From CAWACP01 sp963780655 (GTDB lineage Bacteria > Acidobacteriota > Terriglobia > Bryobacterales > Bryobacteraceae), in the NCBI GenBank assembly GCA_963780655.1, contig CAWACP010000012.1, forward strand, positions 62,001-126,000: a DNA stretch of 64,000 bases. The letters run 5' to 3'. A program made the translations under genes and the position numbers. How positions within the stretch are numbered: the first letter of the stretch is position 1; each line of letters starts with the position of its first letter. Under the pieces are notes generated by a model. That model worked only from the letters and a program-made list of their open reading frames with translations, was not told the DNA's origin and did no database searches. Below, in pieces: positions 57,101 to 64,000 of this stretch.

Positions 57101-57721
57101 CTGCTGCTCGACACCGAAGTGTATTCGAATACCGGCGGGCAGATGTCCAAGTCCACTCCGCGCGGCGCCGTCGCCAAGTTCGCGGCCGGCGGGAAGCGCT
57201 CTCCCAAGAAGGACATCGGTTTGATGGCAGTGAACTACGGCACCGTTTACGTGGCCCGCGTCGCCATGGGCGGCAGCGACACGCAAACCGTAAAAGCGTT
57301 CATCGAAGCGGAGGCCTTCAACGGGCCTTCGCTCATCATTGCCTACGCGCACTGCATCGCGCACGGCTACGACCTGGTGCATGGTCTGGAGCAGCAGAAG
57401 AACGCCGTGCTCTCCGGATACTGGCCGCTGTTCCGCTACGACCCGCAGCGCGTGGCTCAGGGAAAGAACCCGTTCCAGCTCGACTCGCGGCCCGCCACGC
57501 TGCCGCTCGATCAGTACATCTATAAGGAGACGCGCTACAGCATGCTGGCGCACAGCAATCCCGAGGTCGCAAAGCAACTGCTGGCCGAGGCGGAGAACGA
57601 TGTGCGCACCCGCTGGAAACTCTACGAACAGCTTGCCGCCGCGCCAGCTGGGCCGCCCGCCGACATTGTACAGGCCGCGGCCGATGCCCGAAGCGCCGCC
57701 GCGAAGGAGGTCAAATCATGA
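54101..57721 (+). CDS. nifJ: Pyruvate:ferredoxin (flavodoxin) oxidoreductase
   Basis: 1206 residues from ATG 54101, which follows GAGGAGGG by eight bases; the frame is open earlier but not protein-like. Order: domain I with AIYPITPSSPMGEWADQW (about 25-45); domain III with EPGGVGEPLYLDI; gamma-like domain around 420-640; two [4Fe-4S] ferredoxin motifs, C696-C699-C702-C706 and C752-C755-C758-C762; then the TPP domain with SGACSGCGETPYIKLM, ATGCSSIYGG, GGDGWAYDIGYGGLDHV (about 975) and EVYSNTGGQMSKSTP. It oxidatively decarboxylates pyruvate to acetyl-CoA and reduces ferredoxin or flavodoxin; it is oxygen sensitive, implying anaerobic or microaerobic metabolism. It overlaps the next gene in ATGA. 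Confidence 0.97.
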   Translation: MSNTRVTLDGNEAAASVAFRLNEVIAIYPITPSSPMGEWADQWSSEIKTNIWGSVPKVIEMQSEGGAAGALHGALQGGSLATTFTSSQGLLLMIPNMYKIAGELTSMVLHVAARALAAQALSIFGDHSDVMAVRQTGFAELCSNSVQEVMDFALIAQAATLASRVPFLHFFDGFRTSHEVAKVSTLSDHDLRAMIDDDLVRAHRARGLSPDRPVIRGTAQNPDVYFQARETVNPFYIACPEIVQNAMDKFAGITGRQYHLFDYFGVPDAERVLIIMGSGAEAAEEAVEYLAAAGEKVGLLKVHLYRPFSLEHFLRALPATVKSIAVLDRCKEPGGVGEPLYLDIVTALTEAFTSETAPFAVFPRIIGGRYGLSSKEFTPAMVKAVYDELKKARPKNHFTIGIHDDVTHTSLDYDPSFSTEDKDAVRCLFYGLGSDGTVGANKNSIKIIGEDTENYAQGYFVYDSKKSGSVTVSHLRFGPRPIRASYLITRANFIGCHQFNFIDRFDMLAAAEPGATFLLNSPYGPDEVWDKLPDNAQRHIIEKKLRFYVVDAISVARETGMGNRINTVMQACFFGISGVLPRETAIEAIKYAIKKTYGKRGEAVVLKNYAAVDAALEHLHEVNVPATVSSSIRLRLAVPAAAPEFVQRVSAAMIAGEGDSLPVSAMPIDGSYPTGTAQWEKRNIALEIPVWDEQLCIQCGKCVMVCPHSVIRSKVYDPAFDGAPPESFKFAPARWREFSNLRYSLQVAPEDCTGCALCVQICPVKSKSEARHKAINMEAQEPLREQERVNWEYFQTIPDPNRQAVNPALVKDTQLLQPLFEFSGACSGCGETPYIKLMTQLFGDRTVVANATGCSSIYGGNLPTTPYTVNAAGRGPAWSNSLFEDNAEFGLGIRLSLDKQNEYARELVRRIADRVGENLADEILRADQSTEKGIEAQRERVASLRQVLRSVDTREARDLTVLADALVKKSVWIVGGDGWAYDIGYGGLDHVIASGHNVNILLLDTEVYSNTGGQMSKSTPRGAVAKFAAGGKRSPKKDIGLMAVNYGTVYVARVAMGGSDTQTVKAFIEAEAFNGPSLIIAYAHCIAHGYDLVHGLEQQKNAVLSGYWPLFRYDPQRVAQGKNPFQLDSRPATLPLDQYIYKETRYSMLAHSNPEVAKQLLAEAENDVRTRWKLYEQLAAAPAGPPADIVQAAADARSAAAKEVKS

Positions 57722-58728
57722 TCGACCTTTCGACCAGTTATCTCGGCCTGAATCTCGCTAATCCGGTGGTCGTATCGCCGTCGCCGCTCTGCCAGGAGCT
57801 CGATAACATCCGGCGCATGGAAGACGCCGGGGCCGGCGCTGTGGTGCTGCACTCGCTTTTCGAGGAGCAGATCGAGATCGAGAACCGCGCGCTCGATGCC
57901 TCCCTGAGCAACGAAGCCGAAGGGTATGCCGAGTCGCCGACGTTCTTCCCCGATCTGCCCGATTACAACATTGGTCCGGAAGGCTATCTCGAGCACATTC
58001 GCCGCGCAAAGGCGGCCGTGCGCATCCCCATCGTCGCCAGCCTGAACGGGACCACGCTGGGCGGCTGGACCCGCTATGCCGCGTATATGGAACAGGCCGG
58101 CGCCGACGCGCTCGAGCTGAACATTTACTATCTGCCCACCGATCCTGGGCTCAGCGGAAATGGCGTCGAGCAGCGTTATACCGAGCTGGTTTCGCGCGTG
58201 AAGGGTTCGGTGAAGATCCCCATCGCGGTCAAGCTGAGCCCGTATTTCAGCTCCATGGTGAACATGGCCACCAGGCTCGACGCCGCCGGGGCGGACGGAC
58301 TGGTGCTGTTCAACCGCTTCTATCAGCCCGATTTCGATCTGCGCCTGCTCGACATCATCCCGAACCTGATTCTCAGCAACTCGAACGAGCTGCTGTTGCG
58401 CGTTCACTGGGCGGCCATTATCTATGGAAAGGTCCGGGCGTCGCTGGCCATCACCGGCGGCGTGCACACGGCGGAGGATGTTCTGAAGGCCATGATGGCG
58501 GGCGCGAGCGTCGCCATGATGACCTCGGCGCTGCTGAAACGCGGTATCGGGCATGTCGCGCAGGTGCTGGCCGATCTGCTGAACTGGATGGAAGAACACG
58601 AGTACGTGTCCATTCGCCAGATGCAGGGCAGCATGAGCCAGGGCTCGGTGGAGGATCCGGCGGTGTACGAGCGCACGAACTATATGCGCGTGCTAAGCTC
58701 GTATTCTGTAAGGGGCGCGAACGCCTGA
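57718..58728 (+). CDS. Dihydroorotate dehydrogenase-like flavoprotein
   Basis: 336 residues, with GGAGG seven bases before ATG 57718 and ATGA overlap with nifJ. It has a class 1 DHOD barrel: STSYLGLNLANPVVVSPSP, EDAGAGAVVLHSLF, VASLNGTT, ALELNIYYLPTDP (131-143), PIAVKLSPYFSS, ITGGVHTAEDVLKAMMAGASVAMMTSALL (FMN phosphate site). The orotate-binding NxSCPN of true PyrD is replaced by NIYYLP, so dihydroorotate is probably not its substrate. DHOD-like genes directly after nifJ occur in several phyla; a role in electron transfer or in making a PFOR-linked product is inference. Confidence 0.9.
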   Translation: MIDLSTSYLGLNLANPVVVSPSPLCQELDNIRRMEDAGAGAVVLHSLFEEQIEIENRALDASLSNEAEGYAESPTFFPDLPDYNIGPEGYLEHIRRAKAAVRIPIVASLNGTTLGGWTRYAAYMEQAGADALELNIYYLPTDPGLSGNGVEQRYTELVSRVKGSVKIPIAVKLSPYFSSMVNMATRLDAAGADGLVLFNRFYQPDFDLRLLDIIPNLILSNSNELLLRVHWAAIIYGKVRASLAITGGVHTAEDVLKAMMAGASVAMMTSALLKRGIGHVAQVLADLLNWMEEHEYVSIRQMQGSMSQGSVEDPAVYERTNYMRVLSSYSVRGANA

Positions 58729-58756
58729 CGTAGTTTTTATCCGCACTCACCTCAAT

Positions 58757-58791
58757 GCGGGCCGCACGCTCACCTCACCAGTGCGGCCCGC
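58757..58791 (+). terminator. Rho-independent terminator after nifJ operon
   Basis: GCGGGCCGCAC (58757-58767) pairs perfectly with GTGCGGCCCGC (58781-58791) over 11 bp with a 13-base loop. TCTTTTGAAAATCTTTT follows at once. It sits 29 bp after the nifJ-DHOD stop. Confidence 0.85.
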
Positions 58792-58815
58792 TCTTTTGAA
58801 AATCTTTTGTTACAT

Positions 58816-58878
58816 GCGGGCTGAAAGCCTGCTCTACTACGGATCGTGAACCGACAGTAGAGCAGGCTTTCAGCCTGC
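58816..58878. repeat. Long inverted repeat of the GCAGGCTTTCAGCC family
   Basis: The left arm 58816-58838 and right arm 58856-58878 are each 23 bp and complementary at 22 positions, around a 17-base loop. Each arm itself contains the half-palindrome GGCTTTCAGCC/GGCTGAAAGCC. It lies between the terminator and the stop of the convergent DUF3500 gene. Confidence 0.88.
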
Positions 58879-58888
58879 ATTCCCGGTC

Positions 58889-59968
58889 TCATCCATGTTC
58901 GGTCTGATAATGCGCCCGCAGCAGGTCGCCGCCGAAATCGTTGCCGAAATCGCGCCACACCGAGTGGATATGGTTGGCATTGTCCTGCGTATCGTCGAAT
59001 TCTATGAGAAATGCGGATGTCTGGATGCGATAGTAATGCGGATCTCGCACGTGGCTCCCGCCCGCCCAGGCGAAATGAGCGTTTCGCCCGGCCTCATCGA
59101 TTTGTTTCATCCGGCGCCGCGCCAGTTCGCCGGACAGGTTGCGCGCGTAGAGCTCCATCAAGGCGCGCAGCGCCTCAAAATGTTTCGCGTTCATCTCCGC
59201 GGCGGAAAGTCCGGAGGGCTGTCCGGCCAGCGCGGCCTTGCGGCTGGCGGCGCTCAGGATGTCGGCGTAGGCCTTTGCATCAACGATGGCCTTGTCGCGG
59301 AGCGGGTCATCGAGCGCGTTGATCAACGCGAGACCCAGGTCGTCCTCGGCGGAGAGCACGCGCAGCCCCCTGCGAGGGCCAGTGAGCACTTCGGCGGGAT
59401 TCGAGCCGAAAAAGCTGGGACCGTCCACCGCCTGCCCGTCCCTTACCGTGTAATTCTGGCTGACGTGATGGCCCTCCACACGCCAGCCCCACACGCCCGA
59501 GTCCGCGGGCGTTCCGAAGATGCTGAAGTAATATTTCTCGGGATTGCGGCGCTCGCCGCTGTCATTCTCCATGATCCGCAGCACGTCTTCCAGACTCATG
59601 ATCGTGACCGCCTTGATATAGCCGGCCTGACTGAGTCCGGATGCGAGCAGCGCGCTGGCCAGATGCTTCTGATACGGCATCATTTCAGCGAAAGGCAGGC
59701 CCTTGCGCGGCTTCGGAATGTAGTGCCAGTCCATGCGCTCATCGTCGCTGAACGCGAACGTGGCTTTGGCCCGCTGTTCCGGGCTGAGCGTTGCCAGAAA
59801 CCGGTTCGCCGTCTCGGTCATTGGAGACAGTGCTGAGGCGTGATGGCTGACGGCGTCGCCGGATGCGTGTTTCTCATTCTGGCCCCGAGCCGCGTCACCG
59901 GCGGCAAAGCCGCCTCCGATCAGCGCGGCAGATGAGCCCAGGAACGAGCGTCGATTGATTTGGCACAT
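58889..59968 (-). CDS. DUF3500 protein with Tat-type signal
   Basis: 359 residues. NRRSFLGSSAALIGGGFAAG at 5-24 is a Tat signal with the RR pair, so the protein is exported folded. The mature part matches DUF3500: MTETANRFLATLSPEQRAKATFAFSDDERMDWHYIP, YYFSIFGTPADSGVWGWRVEGHHVSQNYTV, GPSFFGSNPAEV, and a C-terminal HYYRIQTSAFLIEFDDTQDNANHIHSVWRDFGNDFGGDLL rich in His and Asp. The family's function is unknown; the invariant His/Asp cluster suggests a metal site. AAGGA precedes ATG 59968. It is probably co-transcribed with the permease, whose stop is 37 bp upstream. Confidence 0.9.
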   Translation of the reverse strand: MCQINRRSFLGSSAALIGGGFAAGDAARGQNEKHASGDAVSHHASALSPMTETANRFLATLSPEQRAKATFAFSDDERMDWHYIPKPRKGLPFAEMMPYQKHLASALLASGLSQAGYIKAVTIMSLEDVLRIMENDSGERRNPEKYYFSIFGTPADSGVWGWRVEGHHVSQNYTVRDGQAVDGPSFFGSNPAEVLTGPRRGLRVLSAEDDLGLALINALDDPLRDKAIVDAKAYADILSAASRKAALAGQPSGLSAAEMNAKHFEALRALMELYARNLSGELARRRMKQIDEAGRNAHFAWAGGSHVRDPHYYRIQTSAFLIEFDDTQDNANHIHSVWRDFGNDFGGDLLRAHYQTEHG

Positions 59969-60005
59969 TGGATTTTCCTTTCAGCATTCGGAAGCGAATC
60001 GTGAA

Positions 60006-61427
60006 TCAGGGCAACGCGGCGTCCGTCGACGCCGGCTCGGTTATGACGCTGTCCCGGACCCTTTGCGGCTGACCATACCGCTGCCAGAGAAGGTACGCCG
60101 GAACGCCCGTCAGCATCAGGCCGAGGCTGGCCAATGCCGCTCCCGGCCGCGTAACCAGCATGTTTCCCAGGAACCAGAGCGTGACGGCCAGAAACAGGAT
60201 GGGCGTCAGCGGGTAACCCCACATGCGGTATGGCCGGGGCCAGTCGGGTCGTCTACGCCGCAAGACGATTACCGCCGCGATCATGAGGCCGTAGAACAGC
60301 CAGGTTGCGAACAGTGCATAGTCGATCAGCGATTCGTAGGAGCCCGTAAGGACCAGCACTGCCGCCCAGACGGCCTGCGCCAGAATTGCGAAGCCGGGAG
60401 TGCCGTAATCGGGATGAATATCGCCGAATTTCCGGAAGAACAGCCCGTCTCTCGCCTGCGCGAAATAGACCCGCGGAACCGTCAGGAAACACCCGTTGAG
60501 CGTCCCCAGAATGGACGTCATGATGAGCAGCGCAATCACCGTGGCCCCGCCCGCGCCAAGCACGCGCGCCGCGGCATCGGCCCCCACGCGCTCACTCGCC
60601 GCAATTTCGGGAATTGTGAGGACGCGCAGGTACGCCAGATTCGCAAGCAGGTAGATGGCGATTACCCCCAGCGTGCCCAGCGTCAGCGCCCGCACCACGT
60701 TGCGCTGCGGATTCCGGATCTCGCCGGCAACGAAGCTCAGTTGCACCCAACCGTCAAATGCCATCAGGCATGCGATGAGCGCCACGCCGAAACTGCTCAC
60801 GGAAATGCCGCCCACAACCGGCGCCGCGGGATGTGGCGCGCGGGAACCCAGCAGAAATGCGGCGCCGACGATGATCAGAATCCCGGCCACTTTCGCCAGC
60901 GTGAAGCTGTTCTGCACGAGCGCCCCAAATTTCACGCCGCGATAATTCACCCACGTGAAGAGCCCAAGGACGGCCAGGCTGAGCAGCTTCTCCGCTGCCG
61001 GCGACAGCGGCGCCAGGTACGAAACGTAAATGGAGAAGACCATCGACAGCCATGCCACCTGAGCGCTGCGCGCCACGGTAAAGAACGACCAGCCGCAGAG
61101 GAACGCGGCAAATGGTCCATAGGCCTCGCGCAGGTACACGTACTGGCCGCCCGTTGCTGGAAGCGCGGCGCCCAGTTCGGCGCAGGCCAGCGCTCCCATC
61201 AGAGAGATCGCGCCGGCGAGCACCCACACGCCCGTCATCACCGGCACGGAGGGCACGCTGCGCGCCACCAGATTCGGGACAACAAAGATGCCGCCGCCGA
61301 CCATGATGCCCACGACGATAGCGATCGAATCCGCCAGCGATAGTCGGCGCGGCAGTTCCGCGGACGATTGTCCGTTTCCGTAATTTGGCGCCCTCGCCAG
61401 GACGGCTTCTTCAGGCACGTTGTTCAT
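60006..61427 (-). CDS. APC-superfamily amino acid permease
   Basis: 473 residues with about twelve hydrophobic helices. The first helix has the family signature SIAIVVGIMVGGGIFVVPNLVA. Further signs are AYVYLREAYGP-like TM2/3 (QYVYLREAYGPFAAFLCGW), FDGWVQLSFVAGEIRNPQRNVVRAL (conserved loop after TM6) and VPRVYFAQARDGLFFRKFGDIHPDYGTPGFAIL (TM8-9 loop). This is the layout of LAT-like APC exchangers. Substrate not predictable. Start ATG 61427. It leads a two-gene unit with the DUF3500 gene. Confidence 0.92.
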   Translation of the reverse strand: MNNVPEEAVLARAPNYGNGQSSAELPRRLSLADSIAIVVGIMVGGGIFVVPNLVARSVPSVPVMTGVWVLAGAISLMGALACAELGAALPATGGQYVYLREAYGPFAAFLCGWSFFTVARSAQVAWLSMVFSIYVSYLAPLSPAAEKLLSLAVLGLFTWVNYRGVKFGALVQNSFTLAKVAGILIIVGAAFLLGSRAPHPAAPVVGGISVSSFGVALIACLMAFDGWVQLSFVAGEIRNPQRNVVRALTLGTLGVIAIYLLANLAYLRVLTIPEIAASERVGADAAARVLGAGGATVIALLIMTSILGTLNGCFLTVPRVYFAQARDGLFFRKFGDIHPDYGTPGFAILAQAVWAAVLVLTGSYESLIDYALFATWLFYGLMIAAVIVLRRRRPDWPRPYRMWGYPLTPILFLAVTLWFLGNMLVTRPGAALASLGLMLTGVPAYLLWQRYGQPQRVRDSVITEPASTDAALP

Positions 61428-61570
61428 GATCGCAGCAACAGACGCGATTCACGATCCTACAACGGCGGCGCTCCTGGCGGCAATCGTCTCATGACTAAGT
61501 ACACCGTTTCGTAAATGCGGTCTCGTATTCGAGCCGGCGGAATGTGGGGCAGGATTGTATCCTGCAGGCC

Positions 61571-61581
61571 GATTTGCAATC
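61571..61581 (+). repeat. Left target-site duplication of the IS element
   Basis: GATTTGCAATC here is repeated exactly at 63105-63115, immediately outside the two perfect 17-bp terminal inverted repeats. Confidence 0.92.
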
Positions 61582-63104
61582 ACTATTGTCCAAATTAGCG
61601 CAATACCCCACATCGCGGCTTTGAAAACAACGGACATAACTAACCCTCCTCGCTGTTGACGAAAGCAGGTTGGGGGTGCCGGAATCGGGACATGCTGTCC
61701 AAATTAGGGTGAGAGCATCTTCCTCATCTCCACATTTCGCCACGGCGCGTCGGTTTTAATGCGTTCTGCTGTCCAACTTAGGGGGCTTCAATCCGCGAAC
61801 GCCAGATTCATGGGGATCTGGGCGTCATGGATCCCCGCCAGTTCCGGCGGCGGCTGCAACTCCTTGTTCAGCAACTCGAACAAATCGCGGTAGACAAACA
61901 GCTGTTGCCGGATCAGAGCCACCAGGTTGGAGAGCGACCAGTTGCGCTGGCTGCGCAGCTGTACCCACTTGAACAGAAGTGCCGCAATGAGCGCGCTCCA
62001 TACCTGCGTCTTCAATGCATTCGCACTGGTCCCGACGAAGGTTTTCACCCGCAACAACTGCTTTAGCGCTTTGAAGAACAGTTCGATCTGCCAGCGGTCG
62101 CGATAGATGGCCGCTATGGTGGTGGCGCCCAGCTTCAGGTTGTTGGTCAGAAACTCCAGCAATTCATCCTTCTCTTCGTTCCAGATCGTCACCAGCCGTA
62201 ACGTCATCTCCCCGCCCGCCAACTTGCTGGAGCGCAGACGCACCATCTCATCCTTCACGACCTTGCAGTGCTGTGGAGGCGTCCGCTTCGCCACCACCTC
62301 CAAGGGCACATCCTTCTTGCGGCGCGTTACAAAGAAGGCGCCGTCGTTGTGAATGCTTTGCCACCACTGGTAATCCACATAGCCGCGGTCGAACACCACA
62401 ATGGTGTCCCCGGCCCATTTCATCTGGCGAGCGGCAGCGAGATCCGAGCACTTGCCGTCGCTGATGAGTGCATACGATGGCAGATACCCGCCGTGGTTCA
62501 ATTGCACGTGCAGCTTCACCGCTCCTTTGTGCCGCTTGTATTGCGCCCAATCGAACACCGACGCGCACAGATCGATGGTCGTGGAATCCAGGCTCACCAG
62601 CGGGTTGTGGAAACGGAACTTCCGCTTTTGCCTGGACGCCTCCCCACAACAGCGCTCTAACACCTCATAGAACACCTGCTCATACAACTGGAACGGCCGG
62701 TGATTATTGGCATAGGACAGCGTCGAACGCTTCGGCGCCAGCTCCACCCCGAGATGTTTCAGCTTGCCCTCGCTGGCCGCCAGGCCATTGCAAATCTCCC
62801 GCAGCGATTCGGCGTTCGCCAACTGGCAGAACATCATCGCCACAAACTGTCCCCAACTCCCAAATCCGCGCGCATGGCGCTCGGCTTTGGTCTCTCTGAC
62901 GAGGCGCTCGAACATGCCGCGCGGGACCAACTGGATCATCTGCCTGAAAATGCTGCACACTGGGTTCATGCTGGAAGGCTCCTGGTAGTTTGGAATCGGA
63001 CTTGCGATGCCCAATCCACGCTACCAGTCCTCCGGCACTGGCGTCGGCACCCGGTGGCAAGGTGTACCGGACCCATTTCGGCCTAACCTAATTTGGACAA
63101 TAGT
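61582..63104 (-). mobile_element. Complete IS4-family insertion sequence, 1523 bp
   Basis: Perfect terminal inverted repeats ACTATTGTCCAAATTAG at 61582-61598 and its complement at 63088-63104, flanked by the 11-bp direct repeat GATTTGCAATC. One transposase gene on the minus strand. The 190 bp between the left end and the transposase stop hold two extra copies of the terminal core, CTGTCCAAATTAGGG at about 61694-61708 and CTGTCCAACTTAGGG at about 61768-61782. The intact ends, intact gene and exact target duplication indicate a recent insertion. Confidence 0.93.
61788..62969 (-). CDS. IS4-family DDE transposase
   Basis: 393 residues from ATG 62969; 15 further codons are open upstream. The N-terminus (CSIFRQMIQLVPRGMFERLVRE, GFGSWGQFVAMMFCQLA) is a DUF4372-like region. 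The RNase-H-fold catalytic triad is D128 in SLDSTTID, D194 in VVFDRGYVDY and E296 in YRDRWQIELFFKALK, which also shows the Y-x2-R-x3-E-x6-K signature of IS4 transposases. It cuts and rejoins the element ends. No truncation or frameshift is visible, so it may be active. Confidence 0.95.
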   Translation of the reverse strand: MNPVCSIFRQMIQLVPRGMFERLVRETKAERHARGFGSWGQFVAMMFCQLANAESLREICNGLAASEGKLKHLGVELAPKRSTLSYANNHRPFQLYEQVFYEVLERCCGEASRQKRKFRFHNPLVSLDSTTIDLCASVFDWAQYKRHKGAVKLHVQLNHGGYLPSYALISDGKCSDLAAARQMKWAGDTIVVFDRGYVDYQWWQSIHNDGAFFVTRRKKDVPLEVVAKRTPPQHCKVVKDEMVRLRSSKLAGGEMTLRLVTIWNEEKDELLEFLTNNLKLGATTIAAIYRDRWQIELFFKALKQLLRVKTFVGTSANALKTQVWSALIAALLFKWVQLRSQRNWSLSNLVALIRQQLFVYRDLFELLNKELQPPPELAGIHDAQIPMNLAFAD

Positions 63105-63115
63105 GATTTGCAATC
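63105..63115 (+). repeat. Right target-site duplication of the IS element
   Basis: GATTTGCAATC, identical to 61571-61581. Joining the flanks without the element rebuilds GGCCGATT-TGC-AATCGGCC, a perfect hairpin. Confidence 0.92.
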
Positions 63116-63139
63116 GGCCGGCCGGCTTGAAAAAGGCGC

Positions 63140-63380
63140 CGCAGGCTGAAAGCCCAATGCCATATAGTTTTCCCGCTTTCGAACACCTGGCCGATGTGGG
63201 GCGGGCGCCCTCGCCCGCGGCCGGCGCCCCCGCCGGCCTGCCCCCATACGCGACAACTCTACTCTCCGCGCGGCCAGCGGGGCCGGGGGCCCCGCACAGG
63301 CCGGGGGGCCTGCCCCACAAAAGGGACTTCGACTCAGCTCGCCGTCGAAAACTATATGGCATTAGGCTGAAAGCCTGCCC
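63140..63380. repeat. Composite of palindromic repeats inside a 17-bp inverted repeat
   Basis: AATGCCATATAGTTTTC (63156-63172) is perfectly complementary to 63347-63363. GGCTGAAAGCC stands just outside each arm, in the same direction. Between the arms are very GC-rich hairpins: GCGGGCG/CGCCCGC and GGCCGGC/GCCGGCC at about 63197-63240, and GGGGCC/GGCCCC types at about 63277-63315. Each block is framed by GTGGGGC or TGCCCCAC, the frame words of the two-hairpin repeats at 39.8 and 44.1 kb. No protein-coding sign. Confidence 0.8.
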
Positions 63381-63848
63381 CACCAGAGAATACGTGGGCA
63401 TATTTATGAAACCAAGTACTAAGCATCCGACGCCACACTTCGGGCGGGTTCCACTTCACGGAGTACCGGAACATGAGCTCCTCACCTCGGCGCGTTACAT
63501 TGTAACGTTCGGGCGCGAACGTCCGATCGGGCGAGGCCTTGAAATGCCGTGAACGGGAGGCGCTGTCCGGCGTCAAACAGGTTGGGAACTGCGCTCTGCT
63601 CGCCGCTGCGATCAAGGATGTCTCCTCCTGCACTCCGCCGGATTTCCATGATCGGCTCATGCCGGTCAGGAAGGCCATTCCCCAGGCGATGCCGTTACGC
63701 CGTCGGCCTGGGCGTGCCCCCGAATTCACCCGAAATCCGCGGATGTGCTGGAACGCGGCATGGCATTCAACCCCGGTCACGGAGACTGGACGTGAGCTGC
63801 CCACGGATTTGATTTAAACTTCGATGAGTTAACGATTGGAGGACCTGA
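63381..63848. other. Intergenic stretch without a supported gene
   Basis: About 470 bp with overlapping open frames on both strands (for example 63539-63817 plus and 63352-63804 minus) but no recognisable family, signal peptide or convincing ribosome site. The AT-richer segment at about 63810-63835 just before the last gene probably contains its promoter. Confidence 0.5.
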
Positions 63849-64000
63849 ATGAGCGAGATAGTAGTTATCACCGGAGCATCGGCAGGCGTTGGACGCGCGG
63901 TCGCGTGCGAGTTCGCAAAAAACTCCGCGCGCATCGGGCTTATCGCACGCGGGAAAGAACGCCTCGAGGCCGCGCAAAAGGAAGTGAAAGAGCTGGGCGG
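63849..64000 (+). CDS. Start of a short-chain dehydrogenase/reductase gene (cut by window edge)
   Basis: The first 50 codons only. It starts at ATG 63849 with TTGGAGGA seven bases upstream. MSEIVVITGASAGVGRAVACE is the SDR NAD(P)-binding strand-loop-helix with TGxxxGxG, followed by ARIGLIARGKERLE; the Arg after the second strand hints at NADP preference. The catalytic part lies beyond the window, so the substrate cannot be guessed. Confidence 0.92.
   Translation, partial: MSEIVVITGASAGVGRAVACEFAKNSARIGLIARGKERLEAAQKEVKELG

Noticed and set aside
54425..57577. Two open frames of more than 500 codons on the minus strand inside nifJ
   Set aside because: They mirror the codon structure of a high-GC gene; the translations are Arg/His/Val-rich with no domain, while the plus strand is unmistakably PFOR.
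59955..61343. 462-codon plus-strand frame across the APC permease
   Set aside because: Gln/His/Arg-rich translation without hydrophobic pattern; the minus strand encodes a typical 12-helix permease.
63352..63817. Overlapping 90-150 codon frames on both strands
   Set aside because: No family resemblance or start signals, and part of the minus-strand frame is encoded by repeat DNA.

Overview
The window is high-GC bacterial DNA that most resembles an Acidobacteriota genome of the Solibacter/Bryobacter type. This is inferred from gene content: giant secreted SBBP/BACON/NHL/FG-GAP proteins, ADOP-type MacB/FtsX permeases (one with a PadR regulator), a DUF3500 protein, a GH29 fucosidase and many short palindromic repeats of the form GCAGGCTTTCAGCCTGC. 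No rRNA, tRNA or CRISPR array was seen.

Layout. 1-9.9 kb: a tandem family of secreted beta-propeller proteins. Each ends in the same five-unit, Ca-binding FG-GAP-like module. Two of the modules are near-identical over 653 bp, and a decayed BACON-domain remnant lies between the second and third genes. 10-30.5 kb: a large surface-glycan locus made of opposing operons. A leftward operon (16.0 to 10.0 kb) encodes a GT2 glycosyltransferase, a DmpG-like aldolase, an ATP-grasp ligase, an amidohydrolase and a methyltransferase. A rightward operon (17.05-20.97 kb) encodes a WecE-type sugar aminotransferase, a methyltransferase and a YfhO-like membrane protein. A second leftward operon (27.2 to 21.1 kb) encodes a sulfotransferase, a coiled-coil methyltransferase and three glycosyltransferases. 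It is faced by a rightward operon (27.6-30.5 kb) holding paralogues of three of those genes.

30.7-49.0 kb: mixed core and accessory genes. A gluzincin-type metallopeptidase is divergent from alaS, and alaS overlaps a ypdA-like flavin disulfide reductase. Then come a YtrA-type GntR regulator with a slipin (SPFH) protein, an ADOP permease split by one frameshift, GH29 fucosidase with type-5 uracil-DNA glycosylase, a GAF protein with a Ycf48-like protein, an HbpS-like protein divergent from an OmpA-family protein, and a PadR/ADOP pair. 49.0-53.8 kb: a decaying zone with a gene fragment and three frameshifted metabolic genes (flavoprotein disulfide reductase, crotonase, SDR) around one intact secreted protein.

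54.1-64 kb: pyruvate:ferredoxin oxidoreductase (nifJ) coupled to a dihydroorotate-dehydrogenase-like gene and followed by a strong terminator; an amino-acid permease with a DUF3500 protein; an intact 1523-bp IS4-family element whose 11-bp target duplication lies at the apex of a palindromic repeat; a repeat-rich stretch; and the start of an SDR gene that runs off the window.

The most promising less-described elements are the aldolase/ATP-grasp/amidohydrolase glycan-modification set, the mirrored glycosyltransferase cassette, and a family of two-hairpin interspersed repeats with apparent compensatory changes in one stem.
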